From: Candidatus Acutalibacter stercorigallinarum
GTDB taxonomy: Bacteria > Bacillota > Clostridia > Oscillospirales > Acutalibacteraceae
Assembly (NCBI GenBank): GCA_019112625.1
Contig: DXIW01000035.1
Span: forward strand, 1-64,000
Reading direction: 5' to 3'
DNA: 64,000 nucleotides
Numbering within the stretch: the first letter of the stretch is position 1; each line of letters starts with the position of its first letter. Below, piece after piece: positions 46,352 through 55,042 of the stretch. Below the pieces are notes generated by a model. That model saw only the letters and a list, made by a program, of their open reading frames with translations, had not been told where the DNA came from and made no database searches. The position numbers and the translations under genes are program-made.

Positions 46352-47485
46352 ATGGAAGTCCATTATCTCGATAACAGCGCTACCACCCCGGTGCTGCCGG
46401 AGGCGGCCCAGGCCGCGGTGGAGCTGATGACGGAAGAGTACGGCAACCCCTCCTCCCTGCACACCAAGGGCTTTGCCGCCCGGCAGCGGATGGAGGCGGC
46501 CCGGGCCGCGGTGGCCGCCCGGCTGGGCGCCCGGCCGGAGGAGCTCACCTTTACCAGCGGCGGCACCGAGGCCAACAACCTGGCCCTCTTCGGGGCGGCC
46601 CTGGCCAGGAAGCGGATGGGGCGGAAGATCGTCACCACCGCGGCGGAGCACGACTCGGTCCTGAACCCCTGCCGGGAGCTGGAGAAGCAGGGCTTTCAGG
46701 TGGTGTACCTGAAGCCCGACGGGACCGGCCGCCTGCCGGAAGAGGCGCTTTTCGACGCCATCGATGGGGACACCATCCTGGTGAGCGTGATGCTGGTGAA
46801 CAACGAGACCGGCGCCGTGTTCCCGGTGGAGGCGGCCGCCCGGGCCATCCGCCGGAAGAAGGCCCCGGCCCTGCTCCACACAGACTGCGTCCAGGCCTTC
46901 GGCAAGCTGGACTTCACCCCCCAGAAGCTGGGGGCGGACCTGGTGACCATCAGCGGTCACAAGGTCCATGCCCCCAAGGGCATCGGGGCCCTGTACGTGA
47001 AAAAGGGGACCCGCCTGCTGCCCCATGTGTTCGGCGGCGGCCAGGAGCGGGGCCTGCGACCCGGCACGGAGAGCACGCCCCTCATCGCCGCCTTTGGAAG
47101 GGCGGTGGAGCTGCTGCCCAAGGCCGGGGAGGCCCTGCCCGCGGTCCGGGACCTGAACGCCCGGCTGCGCAGGGGCCTGGGGGAGCTGGAGGGCGTGACG
47201 GTCCACTCCCCGGAGGACGGGCTGCCCTATGTGCTCAGCTTCTCCGCCGGCCGGGTGCGGGCGGAGACCATGCTCCACTTTCTGGCGGAGCGAGGGGTGT
47301 TCGTCAGCGCCGGTTCGGCCTGCGGCAGGGCCAAGCCCAGCCACGTGCTGGAGGCCATGGGCCTGCCCAGGGACCAGGTGGCCTCCGCCCTGCGGGTGAG
47401 CTTCTCCCGTTTCTCTGCCCAGGAGGACGTGGAGGCCCTGCTCCAGGGCCTGAAAGAAGGGCTGGGGCGGCTGGCGCAGTTTTGA
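46352..47485 (+). CDS. Cysteine desulfurase (NifS/IscS family, NifZ-like partner of ThiI)
   Basis: This 377-aa PLP enzyme removes sulfur from cysteine as a protein-bound persulfide. The PLP lysine is Lys204 (SGHKVHAPKG), TSGGTEANNLAL binds the cofactor, and the persulfide-forming Cys324 lies in SAGSACGRA. Genes of this subtype next to thiI donate sulfur for 4-thiouridine in tRNA (Bacillus NifZ). The ATG follows gaggaggaagct. It probably also serves other sulfur acceptors, but no iscU adjoins it. Confidence 0.92.
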   Translation: MEVHYLDNSATTPVLPEAAQAAVELMTEEYGNPSSLHTKGFAARQRMEAARAAVAARLGARPEELTFTSGGTEANNLALFGAALARKRMGRKIVTTAAEHDSVLNPCRELEKQGFQVVYLKPDGTGRLPEEALFDAIDGDTILVSVMLVNNETGAVFPVEAAARAIRRKKAPALLHTDCVQAFGKLDFTPQKLGADLVTISGHKVHAPKGIGALYVKKGTRLLPHVFGGGQERGLRPGTESTPLIAAFGRAVELLPKAGEALPAVRDLNARLRRGLGELEGVTVHSPEDGLPYVLSFSAGRVRAETMLHFLAERGVFVSAGSACGRAKPSHVLEAMGLPRDQVASALRVSFSRFSAQEDVEALLQGLKEGLGRLAQF

Positions 47486-47547
47486 GGGCGCGGGGACTTT
47501 TTTCCGCGCCCCGGGAATTTTGACACTACACGTTTGGAGTTGACTCT

Positions 47548-48723
47548 ATGCCACAGGAAGTCATTTTGCTGAAGTTGGGCGAGATCGCCCTGAAGGGCCT
47601 GAACCGCAAGGCCTTTGAGGATGTGCTGCTGAAAAATATCCGGCGCAGGCTGGGGAAGGCGGGGGAATTCACCGTGACCTCCCGGCAGTCCACCATTTAC
47701 GTGGAGCCCGCAGACGGCCAGGCCGACATGGACCTGGCGGAGGAGCGGGTGCGCAAGGTGTTCGGCGTGGTGGGCTACGCCAGGGCGGGCATCGCGGAAA
47801 AGGACCTGAAGAGCATCCAGGAGCTGGCCGCCCGGTACCTGGAGGAGGAGCTGGAGGAGGCCGCCACCTTTAAGGTGGAGTGCAAGCGCAGCGACAAGAA
47901 ATTCCCCCTCAAGTCCCCGGAAATCTCCGCGGAGGTGGGGGGCTACCTGCTGGAGCGCTTCCCCCACCTGCGGGTGGATGTGCACCAGCCCGACGTCACC
48001 GTGCGGGTGGAGGTGCGGGAGGTGGGCGCCTACGTCCACACCGACCCCAAGCCCGGGGCCGGGGGCATCCCCGTGGGCACCGGCGGCAAGGCCGCCATCC
48101 TCATCAGCGGGGGATTGGACAGCCCCGTGGCCGCCTGGACCATGGCCAAGCGGGGGGTGGAGCTGACGGCCATCCACTTCGCCAGCCCCCCCTACACCAG
48201 CGAGCTGGCCCACGAGAAGGTGGTGCGGCTGCTGCGGAAGGTCAGTGAGTACGCCGGGCGCATCAAGCTGGTCACGGTGAATTTCACCCATCTCCAGGAG
48301 GAGATCCGGGACAAGTGCCCCGAGGAGCTGTCCACGGTGATTCTGCGGCGGTTCATGCTCCGGGCGGCCCAGCGGGTGGCCCGGGACGAGGGCTGCGCCG
48401 CCCTCATCACCGGGGAGAGTCTGGGCCAGGTGGCCAGCCAGACCATCCAGGCCATCGCCTGTACCGATGCGGTGGCGGACCTGCCGGTGTTCCGGCCCCT
48501 CATCGGCTCGGACAAGGCGGAGATCGTAAAGGTGGCCCACCAGATTGACACCTACGACATCTCCATCGAGCCCTATGAGGATTGCTGCACCATCTTCACC
48601 CCCAAGCACCCCCGTACCCGGCCCATCCTCCATTTCGTGGAGGAGGCGGAGCAGGCCATCGACGGCCCCGCCCTGCTGGAGGAGGCCCTGGGGCAGCTGG
48701 AGACCCAGTGGGTGTATCCGTAA
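47548..48723 (+). CDS. thiI: tRNA 4-thiouridine synthetase ThiI
   Basis: This 391-aa protein has an N-terminal ferredoxin-like and THUMP RNA-binding region (about 1-165) and an adenylating PP-loop domain with LISGGLDSPVAAW (about 187-199) and the Cys-containing segments RDEGCAAL and EDCCTIF. It lacks the C-terminal rhodanese domain of enteric ThiI, as in Bacillus, where the adjacent NifZ-type desulfurase provides sulfur directly. It makes s4U at position 8 of tRNAs and may support thiamine synthesis. It is 62 bp behind the desulfurase gene. Confidence 0.94.
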   Translation: MPQEVILLKLGEIALKGLNRKAFEDVLLKNIRRRLGKAGEFTVTSRQSTIYVEPADGQADMDLAEERVRKVFGVVGYARAGIAEKDLKSIQELAARYLEEELEEAATFKVECKRSDKKFPLKSPEISAEVGGYLLERFPHLRVDVHQPDVTVRVEVREVGAYVHTDPKPGAGGIPVGTGGKAAILISGGLDSPVAAWTMAKRGVELTAIHFASPPYTSELAHEKVVRLLRKVSEYAGRIKLVTVNFTHLQEEIRDKCPEELSTVILRRFMLRAAQRVARDEGCAALITGESLGQVASQTIQAIACTDAVADLPVFRPLIGSDKAEIVKVAHQIDTYDISIEPYEDCCTIFTPKHPRTRPILHFVEEAEQAIDGPALLEEALGQLETQWVYP

Positions 48724-48739
48724 GGGAAGGGTGATCGGG

Positions 48740-49813
48740 ATGGAAAGGGCTGCGCGCAAACAACTGAACGACCAGCTGGTCCGCTGGCTGCAGGAGAGGG
48801 CGGCCGGGGCGTTCGCCGGGGAGCTCTCCCTGGTGGTGTCCTACGGTTCCCACTGGAACGGGACGGCTGGCCCCCTGTCCGACGTGGACTGCTATTTTGT
48901 GCCAAAGACAGAGCGGGGCCAGGGGTTCGGCGGCCAGTTCATCCTCCAAGGGGTGGGGTACGATATTTTCCCCATGTCCTGGGAGCGGCTGGGAAACATC
49001 GCCAGGCTGGAGGAGTCCCTGGCCCCACTGGTAGGGGACGCCCAGGTCCTGTACTATGGGGACGAGGGAGACCTGGCGCGGTTTCGGGCGCTGGAGCGGG
49101 AATTGCGGCAGTGCCTGCAAGATAGCGCCTACTGCCGGGAAATGGCCGAAAAGCGCTTTTTCCGGGCCGGGGAAGAATGGGGGCGCCTGAAAACCGGCGA
49201 CCTGTGCTCCCGGCGGCTGGCAGCGGGCCTGCTGCTGATGGACGCGGCGGAGGCGGTGGCCTTTGTCAACGGGACGTATTTTCACCGGGGGTTGAAGGGA
49301 CAGTATGGGGACCTGCAGGCCATGGACGAAACGCCGGAAGGGTTCCTCGCGTTCTACCGGCAGGCCATCCAGGCCGGGGACGCCCAGGCGCTGGAGAAAG
49401 CCTGCGGGGCGCTGCTCGCCGCGTTGGGAAACTGGTTGGGGAAAGAAATGCCTGGCCCGGCCCCGGCCCAGCAGGCCGCGGGGCCGGGCCAGCGGCAGGA
49501 TGCCGCCGCCCTGGGCCCCTGGTATGAGGAGCTCAGCTCCACGTTTCAAAAACTCCGCTCCTGCCGGGAGCGGGGGAACTGGGTGCTGGCCTTTCTCTCA
49601 GCGGCCTGCCTGCAGCGGGAGCTGGAGGGCATCGCGCTGGAGTATGCGGTCCCCCGGTACCAGGTGCTGGGCGCCTACCAGTGGGACGACCTGGGCCCGC
49701 TGGTCCAGGCGGCGGACCGGGCGGAGGCGGACCTGACCGCCGCCATCCGCCAGAGCGGCGGGATCATCAAAGAATATGACAGCTGGGAGGACTTCCAGGC
49801 CGCCCGGCTGTAG
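48740..49813 (+). CDS. Nucleotidyltransferase-fold protein
   Basis: This 357-aa protein has an N-terminal minimal nucleotidyltransferase signature: Gly36-Ser37 (SYGSHWNG), then Asp48 and Asp50 (LSDVDCYF). A long all-helical region fills the rest (about 110-357). Such proteins adenylylate small molecules, RNAs or proteins; no close family is recognised. The ATG at 48740 is preferred over a GTG at 48731 on spacing from gggaagg. It sits 16 bp after thiI and 30 bp before cinA, so it may share their transcript. Confidence 0.7.
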   Translation: MERAARKQLNDQLVRWLQERAAGAFAGELSLVVSYGSHWNGTAGPLSDVDCYFVPKTERGQGFGGQFILQGVGYDIFPMSWERLGNIARLEESLAPLVGDAQVLYYGDEGDLARFRALERELRQCLQDSAYCREMAEKRFFRAGEEWGRLKTGDLCSRRLAAGLLLMDAAEAVAFVNGTYFHRGLKGQYGDLQAMDETPEGFLAFYRQAIQAGDAQALEKACGALLAALGNWLGKEMPGPAPAQQAAGPGQRQDAAALGPWYEELSSTFQKLRSCRERGNWVLAFLSAACLQRELEGIALEYAVPRYQVLGAYQWDDLGPLVQAADRAEADLTAAIRQSGGIIKEYDSWEDFQAARL

Positions 49814-49843
49814 GTTTTTATCGATAGAAGGAGGATGTGTTCC

Positions 49844-51100
49844 ATGAACGCTGAGATCATTTCTGTGGGGACGGAGCTGCTGCTGGGACAGGTGGTGAAC
49901 ACCGACACCGCCATCGTGGCCCAGGCGCTGTCTGGGTTGGGTATCGATCTGCTGTACTCCGCCGTGGTGGGGGACAACGTGGAGCGCCTGCGGCACGCGG
50001 TAAACACCGCCATCGCCCGCAGCGACCTGCTCATTATGACCGGGGGCCTGGGGCCCACCACCGACGACCTGACCAAGGAGACCACCGCCGCCTGCGCGGG
50101 GAAGAAGCTGGTGCTCCACCAGCCCAGCCTGGACCGGATCTTGAACTACTTCAACGAGAAGAAGGTGAGCTCGAACCAGGAGAAGCAGGCCTGGCTCCCC
50201 GAGGGCTGCCACGTGTTCCAGAACGACAACGGCACCGCCCCGGGGTGCGCCTTCACCGCCCAGAGCGGGTGCCTCATCATCATGCTGCCCGGGCCGCCTT
50301 CGGAGCTCACCCCCATGCTCTACAACTACGTGGTGCCCTACCTGCAGCAGGGCCAGGAGAGCGTCATCGTCTCCCACAACGTGCACATTTACGGCCGGGG
50401 GGAGGCCCCGGTGGCCCAGATGATGGACGACCTGATGGACGGGGTGAACCCCACCCTGGCCCCCTACGCCAAGGAGGGGGAGTGCTACCTGCGTGTCACC
50501 GCCAAGGCGGCCACCGTAGAGGAGGCCGACGCCCTGTGCCAGCCCCTCATCGATGAGATCAAAAAGCGGCTGGGGGAATTCGTCTACAGCGTAGACGTGG
50601 AGACCCTGGAGGAGCTGGTGGTGTCCCTCCTCAAAAAGCAGGGGAAGAAGCTGGCCACTGCCGAGAGCTGCACCGGCGGGCTGCTGGCCAAGCGCATCAC
50701 CGATGTCTCCGGCTCCTCCGCTGTGTTCGACATGGGCTGCGTCACCTACGCCAACGCGGCCAAGGAGATGCTGCTGTCTGTCTCACCGGAGACGTTGGAG
50801 GCCCACGGGGCTGTAAGCCCCGAGACGGCAAAGGAGATGGCCGAGGGCATCGTCCGCCGGTCCGGCAGCGACCTGGGCATCGGCATCACCGGCATCGCCG
50901 GGCCCGAGGGGGGCACCGAGGAAAAGCCCGTGGGGCTCATCTACATCGCCCTCTCCGACGGGGAGCACACCTGGGTGACCAAGCGCAGCCCCATCGGCCG
51001 CACCAAGAGCCGGGCCTGGCACCGCCATTGCGCCGCCAGCCAGGCGTTGGACATGGTGCGCCGGTACCTCACCGGCTTGCCGGTGGTGGCGGAGTCCTGA
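49844..51100 (+). CDS. cinA: CinA family protein (competence/damage-inducible, NMN deamidase)
   Basis: This 418-aa protein has an N-terminal molybdopterin-binding-like (MoCF) domain (about 1-170; SVGTELLLGQVVNTD, TGGLGPTTDDLTKE) with pyrophosphatase activity in some members. A C-terminal CinA/PncC domain (about 255-415; TAESCTGGLLAKRIT, GITGIAGPEGGTEEKPVG) deamidates nicotinamide mononucleotide. It may recycle NMN in the pathway served by nadE at 43 kb. The ATG at 49844 is better spaced from aaggagg than the ATG at 49835. The gene shares one base with the next (TGATG). Confidence 0.92.
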   Translation: MNAEIISVGTELLLGQVVNTDTAIVAQALSGLGIDLLYSAVVGDNVERLRHAVNTAIARSDLLIMTGGLGPTTDDLTKETTAACAGKKLVLHQPSLDRILNYFNEKKVSSNQEKQAWLPEGCHVFQNDNGTAPGCAFTAQSGCLIIMLPGPPSELTPMLYNYVVPYLQQGQESVIVSHNVHIYGRGEAPVAQMMDDLMDGVNPTLAPYAKEGECYLRVTAKAATVEEADALCQPLIDEIKKRLGEFVYSVDVETLEELVVSLLKKQGKKLATAESCTGGLLAKRITDVSGSSAVFDMGCVTYANAAKEMLLSVSPETLEAHGAVSPETAKEMAEGIVRRSGSDLGIGITGIAGPEGGTEEKPVGLIYIALSDGEHTWVTKRSPIGRTKSRAWHRHCAASQALDMVRRYLTGLPVVAES

Positions 51101-52050
51101 TGGAACGCCCTGTCACCGGCCGCTTTGCCCCCACCCCCAGCGGGCGGATGCACCTGGGGAACCTGTTCTGCTCCCTGTTGGCCTGGCTGGCCGCCAAGAA
51201 GGAGGGGGGCCGGGTAGTGCTGCGGATAGAGGACCTGGACCAGCTGCGCACCAGCTCTGTGTACGCGGAGCAGGCCGAGGCGGACCTGAAGTTTTTAGGG
51301 CTTTTTTGGGACGAGGGCGGCAGCCTGGGCGGCCCCCACGCCCCCTATGACCAGGGCAGCCGCTCCCCTTACTACCAGGAGCTGCTGGGGCGCCTGGAGG
51401 CCCTGGGCCTGGTGTACCCCTGCTTCTGCAGCCGGGCGGAACTCCACGCCGCCAACGCCCCCCACGCCTCCGACGGGGAGGTGGTCTACGCCGGCACCTG
51501 CCGGGGCTTGACGAGGGAGGAAATCGCGGAAAAATCCCGGAAACGGCCCCCGGCCCTGCGGCTGAAAGTCCCGGCGGAGAAAGTCGCCTTTGTGGACGGC
51601 CACTACGGCTTGGTGGAACAGGACCTGGCCACAGAGTGCGGGGATTTTATCCTCCGCCGCAGCGACGGGGTGTTCGCCTACCAGCTGGCGGTGGTGGCCG
51701 ACGACGCCGCCATGGGGGTGACCCAGGTGGTGCGGGGCCGGGATTTGCTCTCCTCCGCCCCCCGGCAGCTGTATTTGTACCGGCTGCTGGGCTTTCCGGA
51801 GCCGGCGTTCGCCCACGCCCCCCTGCTGCTGGCCCCGGACGGCCGGCGGCTCTCCAAGCGGGACCGGGACGTGAGCCTGGAAGCCCTGGAGGAAAAGGGC
51901 CTCACTGGGCCGGAGATCGTGGGGCGGCTGGCCTTTCTGGCGGGGCTCCTGGACCGCCCGGAGGCGGCCCGGCCCCAGGACCTGCTGCCGGTGTTCGCCT
52001 GGGACAAGGTGCCCCGGGAGGACGTGTGCCTGCCCCAGGGGCTGTTCTGA
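51100..52050 (+). CDS. gluQ: Glutamyl-Q tRNA(Asp) synthetase
   Basis: This 316-aa truncated glutamyl-tRNA synthetase paralog lacks the anticodon-binding domain. It activates glutamate and attaches it to queuosine in tRNA-Asp. It has the HIGH-like PSGRMHLGN, a zinc site with CFCSRAEL and a later Tyr/Cys (YAGTCR), and the KMSKS-like RRLSKRDRDVS. The length is that of GluQ rather than GltX. It starts on the last base of the cinA stop. It implies that the organism makes or salvages queuosine. Confidence 0.92.
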   Translation: MERPVTGRFAPTPSGRMHLGNLFCSLLAWLAAKKEGGRVVLRIEDLDQLRTSSVYAEQAEADLKFLGLFWDEGGSLGGPHAPYDQGSRSPYYQELLGRLEALGLVYPCFCSRAELHAANAPHASDGEVVYAGTCRGLTREEIAEKSRKRPPALRLKVPAEKVAFVDGHYGLVEQDLATECGDFILRRSDGVFAYQLAVVADDAAMGVTQVVRGRDLLSSAPRQLYLYRLLGFPEPAFAHAPLLLAPDGRRLSKRDRDVSLEALEEKGLTGPEIVGRLAFLAGLLDRPEAARPQDLLPVFAWDKVPREDVCLPQGLF

Positions 52051-52075
52051 AAATCGGAAAACGAGGAGGCGCCCT

Positions 52076-52576
52076 ATGCCCAAGCTCATTGTGCTGCGGG
52101 GGAATTCCGGCAGCGGGAAAACCACGGCGGCCAAGGCCCTGCAGGAAAGATTCGGCCCCAACACCATGCTGATCTCCCACGACATGGTGCGGATGCAGAT
52201 GCTGCACGTGTGGGGCAGGGAGGGGGTGCTCCGCTCCCTGCCGCTGCTGGTGGAGCTGCTGCGCTACGGCAGGCAGCACTCGGAGGTCACCATCCTGGAG
52301 GGCATCCTGCCCGCCGGGGACTACCGCCCCCTGTTCGAAGCGGCCTTGGAGGCCTACGGCACGGACATCTTCGCCTACTATTACGACCTCCCCTTCGAGG
52401 AGACCCTGGCGCGCCACCGCACCAAGCCCAACTGCCACGACTTCGGGGAGGAGGAGATGCGCCGCTGGTGGCGGGAGAAGGATCTGCTCCCCATGCTCCG
52501 GGAGATCGTGTTCACAAAAGAGGTGGGCCTGGAGGAGGCGGTGGAGACCATCTACCGCCAGGTGACAGGGAAATAG
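52076..52576 (+). CDS. P-loop kinase-like protein
   Basis: This 166-aa protein has Walker A GNSGSGKTT (9-17), SHDMVRMQML, LEGILPAGDY and a lid-like RTKPNCHDFGEEEMRRWW region. It resembles small AAA/zeta-toxin-type and nucleoside-kinase-like enzymes that phosphorylate small molecules. No partner antitoxin is seen, so a housekeeping kinase is more likely than a toxin. The ATG is preceded by cgaggagg. It is last in the cinA-gluQ transcript before the 52585-52614 terminator. Confidence 0.78.
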   Translation: MPKLIVLRGNSGSGKTTAAKALQERFGPNTMLISHDMVRMQMLHVWGREGVLRSLPLLVELLRYGRQHSEVTILEGILPAGDYRPLFEAALEAYGTDIFAYYYDLPFEETLARHRTKPNCHDFGEEEMRRWWREKDLLPMLREIVFTKEVGLEEAVETIYRQVTGK

Positions 52577-52584
52577 ACAGAGAA

Positions 52585-52614
52585 AAAGAGCTGCGGGTAA
52601 CACCGCAGCTCTTT
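52585..52614. terminator. Bidirectional terminator between kinase and rubrerythrin
   Basis: The stem aaagagctgcgg/ccgcagctcttt is flanked by A-runs and T-runs on both strands. Confidence 0.85.
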
Positions 52615-52628
52615 CGCGTGGCTGTGAT

Positions 52629-53168
52629 TTAGTAGTTCTCGGCCTTGATCTGGAAGTAGGCCTGGGGATGGGCGCAGACGGGACATACCTCGGGGGCCTT
52701 TTTGCCGATGACGATGTGGCCGCAGTTCTGGCACTGCCAGATCACGTCCCCATCCCGGGAGAACACCAGGCCCTCCTCGATGTTCTTCACCAGCTTCAGG
52801 TAGCGCTCCTCGTGCTCCTTCTCGATCTTGGCCACACCCTCAAACTGGGCGGCGATCTCGTCGAAGCCCTCTTCTCTTGCGGTCTTGGCGAAGCCGGCGT
52901 ACATGTCGGTCCACTCGTAGTTCTCCCCGGCGGCGGCGTCCTTCAGGTTGTCCAGGGTGTCGCCGATGCCCCCGTGGAGCAGCTTGAACCACATTTTGGC
53001 GTGCTCTTTCTCGTTGTTGGCGGTCTCCTCGAAGATGTTGGCGATCTGCACGTAGCCGTCCTTCTTGGCCTTGCTGGCGTAGTAGGTGTACTTGTTGCGC
53101 GCCTGGGACTCCCCGGCGAAAGCGGCCATCAGGTTGGCCTCGGTCTTGGAACCTTTCAATTCTGGCAT
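52629..53168 (-). CDS. Rubrerythrin
   Basis: This 179-aa non-heme di-iron protein reduces hydrogen peroxide in anaerobes. It has an N-terminal four-helix ferritin-like domain with the ligand Glu residues ([38 protein letters not shown]) and a C-terminal rubredoxin-type Fe(Cys)4 site (CQNCGHI...[11 protein letters not shown]). Electrons come from a rubredoxin or NADH oxidoreductase encoded elsewhere. The start at 53168 has a gaggaaaa site. It is expressed from its own strong promoter. Confidence 0.96.
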   Translation of the reverse strand: MPELKGSKTEANLMAAFAGESQARNKYTYYASKAKKDGYVQIANIFEETANNEKEHAKMWFKLLHGGIGDTLDNLKDAAAGENYEWTDMYAGFAKTAREEGFDEIAAQFEGVAKIEKEHEERYLKLVKNIEEGLVFSRDGDVIWQCQNCGHIVIGKKAPEVCPVCAHPQAYFQIKAENY

Positions 53169-53220
53169 AGCGTTTTCCTCCCTGTGAAAAAATTTTGTCT
53201 GGCCCGGACTTGTTACCTTT

Positions 53221-53249
53221 ATTATATCCAGGTTTTTCCCAATAGTCAA
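53221..53249 (-). promoter_or_regulatory. Promoter of rubrerythrin gene
   Basis: On the minus strand TTGACT (53249-53244), a 17-bp spacer and TATAAT (53226-53221). No clear PerR box is seen. Confidence 0.8.
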
Positions 53250-53295
53250 GGAAAAAACGAGAATAATTTTTATTTTTTTGGGAAAGGGCCCGGCA

Positions 53296-54441
53296 CTAGG
53301 AAAACAGCTTCCTGGCCTGCTCCATTTTCGCGATCACCGACACGCCGAAGGGGCAGCGGCTCTCGCAGCCGCCGCAGGCGATGCAGTCCGCCGCCGTGGC
53401 GGGCAGGGCCTGGTAGTGGGCCTTTACCGAGGCGGGCACCTCCGGCTGCATGGCGGCCAGGTCGCAGAGCTTGTTTACCATGGCGATGTCGATGCCCGCC
53501 GGGCAGGGGGCGCAGTGGCCGCAGTAGGTGCACTGGCCGGCGTAGGCGTGGCGGGGGGCGTGGGCCAGCACCGTGGCGTAGTCCCGCTCTTCTTCGGAGG
53601 CGGTCTCGTAGGCCGCGGCGGCGTCCACGTGCTCCGGGGTGTCGTACCCCACCAGGATGCTGGCCACCGCCGGGCGGGTGAGGGCGTAGTGGATGCACTG
53701 CACCGGCGTCAAGGCCACGCCGAAGGGGGAGGCCTTGGGGTCGAACAGCCGGCCCCCGGCGTAGCCCTTCATCACGGTGAGGCCCACCCCGTGCTGCTCG
53801 CACAGCCGGTAGAGCTCCGCCCGCTCCGGGTCGATGCCCCCCAGCGCCCCCGCGTAGGAGCTGTCGGCGAAGTAGGCGTCCAGGTCGTCATTTGCAGGGA
53901 GCAGGTCGAAGGCGGGGTTGATGCTGAACAGCAGCATCTCCACCTCCCCGGAGAGCACGGCCAGCTTGGCGGTCTTGGGGTTGTGGGTGCTCATGCCGAT
54001 GTGGCGGATGACGCCCTTATCCTTCTGCTCCTTTACGTACTGGAGAAATTCCCCCTCAAACACGCGGTGGAAGTCCTCCTCCGTGTCCACGTAGTGGATC
54101 ATCCCCAGGTCGATGTAGTCCGTCTGCAGCCGGGTGAGCAGGTCCTGGAAAGCCTCCCGCACCAGGGGCAGCTCCCGGGTGCGGACGTACTGGCCCTCCT
54201 GCCAGGTGGAGCCGAAGTGCCCCTGGATGATCCACTTCTCCCGGCGGCCCTGGATGGCGTGGCCGATTTTGCTGCGCACCTCCGGGTTGGACATCCAGCA
54301 GTCCAGAATGTTGATGCCCTGTTCCTCGCACCGGCGGATGACGGCGGTGACCTCCTCCTGGTCGTGGCGCTCCAGCCACTCGGCCCCCAGGCCGATCTCA
54401 CTCACTTCCAGGCCGGTGTTCCCCAACTTGCGATAGCGCAT
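53296..54441 (-). CDS. Aldo/keto reductase-like protein with C-terminal 4Fe-4S clusters
   Basis: This 381-aa protein has an aldo/keto reductase TIM barrel (about 1-280) fused to a ferredoxin-like domain with two cluster motifs, [11 protein letters not shown] and [12 protein letters not shown]. The barrel keeps DYIDLGMIH with its His. However, the usual catalytic Tyr position reads Asn in [10 protein letters not shown], and the Lys position reads His in IIQGHFG. Classical NADPH-dependent carbonyl reduction is therefore doubtful. The ATG at 54441 has a gggaggata site. It has its own promoter. An electron-transfer or flavin-free redox role is possible, but the substrate is unknown. Confidence 0.82.
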   Translation of the reverse strand: MRYRKLGNTGLEVSEIGLGAEWLERHDQEEVTAVIRRCEEQGINILDCWMSNPEVRSKIGHAIQGRREKWIIQGHFGSTWQEGQYVRTRELPLVREAFQDLLTRLQTDYIDLGMIHYVDTEEDFHRVFEGEFLQYVKEQKDKGVIRHIGMSTHNPKTAKLAVLSGEVEMLLFSINPAFDLLPANDDLDAYFADSSYAGALGGIDPERAELYRLCEQHGVGLTVMKGYAGGRLFDPKASPFGVALTPVQCIHYALTRPAVASILVGYDTPEHVDAAAAYETASEEERDYATVLAHAPRHAYAGQCTYCGHCAPCPAGIDIAMVNKLCDLAAMQPEVPASVKAHYQALPATAADCIACGGCESRCPFGVSVIAKMEQARKLFS

Positions 54442-54487
54442 GTGTATCCTCCCTTTCCCGTCCCTGATCTGGGACGCCTTTAAGAGG

Positions 54488-54516
54488 ATTATAGCATTTG
54501 GCCGGGGATTTGCCAA
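54488..54516 (-). promoter_or_regulatory. Promoter of Fe-S aldo/keto reductase-like gene
   Basis: On the minus strand TTGGCA (54516-54511), a 17-bp spacer and TATAAT (54493-54488). Confidence 0.75.
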
Positions 54517-54561
54517 TCCTGTGGGAATTGTAAATTTATCGTGAAGGCTTCCCCCGGGCGG

Positions 54562-54590
54562 TTGAAAAACCCGGCGGGGAAGGGTATACT
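54562..54590 (+). promoter_or_regulatory. Promoter of zinc-ribbon membrane protein operon
   Basis: TTGAAA (54562-54567), a 17-bp spacer and TATACT (54585-54590). Transcription would start near 54597, so the coding start must lie downstream of it. Confidence 0.7.
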
Positions 54591-54612
54591 GAAAAACAGA
54601 TCGGGAAAGGAT

Positions 54613-55017
54613 GTGTTTTGGTTGCTGTTCCAGAAATTCCAGCAGTTCATGTACGGCCGCTACGGCGGGGATACCTTCAGCCTGGCGCTGCTGGTGATCG
54701 CCCTGGTACTCTCTTTGATCGGCGGGCTGTTCTTCTGGCCCGTCACCCTGCTGGCGGATGTGGTGTACATCTACGTGCTGTTCCGCATGTTCTCGAAAAA
54801 TATCCCTGCCCGGCAGCGGGAGTATTACGCCTTTTTGAAGGTGTGGGAGCCGGTGAAGAAGTGGTTCCGGTTCCAGAAGCAGAAGTTCGACCAGCGGGGG
54901 ACCTACAAATACTTCAAGTGCCCCAACTGCAAGCAGCAGCTCCGGGCGCCCCGGGGCCGGGGGAAGATCGAGGTCACCTGCCAGAAGTGCCATACGGTGT
55001 TCCGCACGAAAACATAA
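54613..55017 (+). CDS. Small membrane protein with C-terminal zinc ribbon
   Basis: This protein of about 134 aa has two adjacent hydrophobic segments (about 25-65, LALLVIALVLSLIGGLFFWPVTLLADVVYIYVL) followed by a basic stretch. Its zinc ribbon is C-P-N-C...C-Q-K-C (KCPNCKQQLRAP, TCQKCHTVF). The function of this family is unknown; the ribbon faces the cytoplasm if the two helices form a hairpin. The start is uncertain: GTG 54613 lies very close to ggaaagg, and TTG 54622 is the alternative. The 54541 GTG is excluded by the promoter. It precedes the glycerol-1-phosphate dehydrogenase gene by 25 bp. Confidence 0.7.
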   Translation: MFWLLFQKFQQFMYGRYGGDTFSLALLVIALVLSLIGGLFFWPVTLLADVVYIYVLFRMFSKNIPARQREYYAFLKVWEPVKKWFRFQKQKFDQRGTYKYFKCPNCKQQLRAPRGRGKIEVTCQKCHTVFRTKT

Positions 55018-55042
55018 CAGAATGGTGGGGGAGAGATGAGGA

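Noticed and set aside
52076-52576. Zeta-type toxin of a toxin-antitoxin pair
   Set aside because: The P-loop kinase is alone, with no small antitoxin gene next to it, and sits in a housekeeping transcript.
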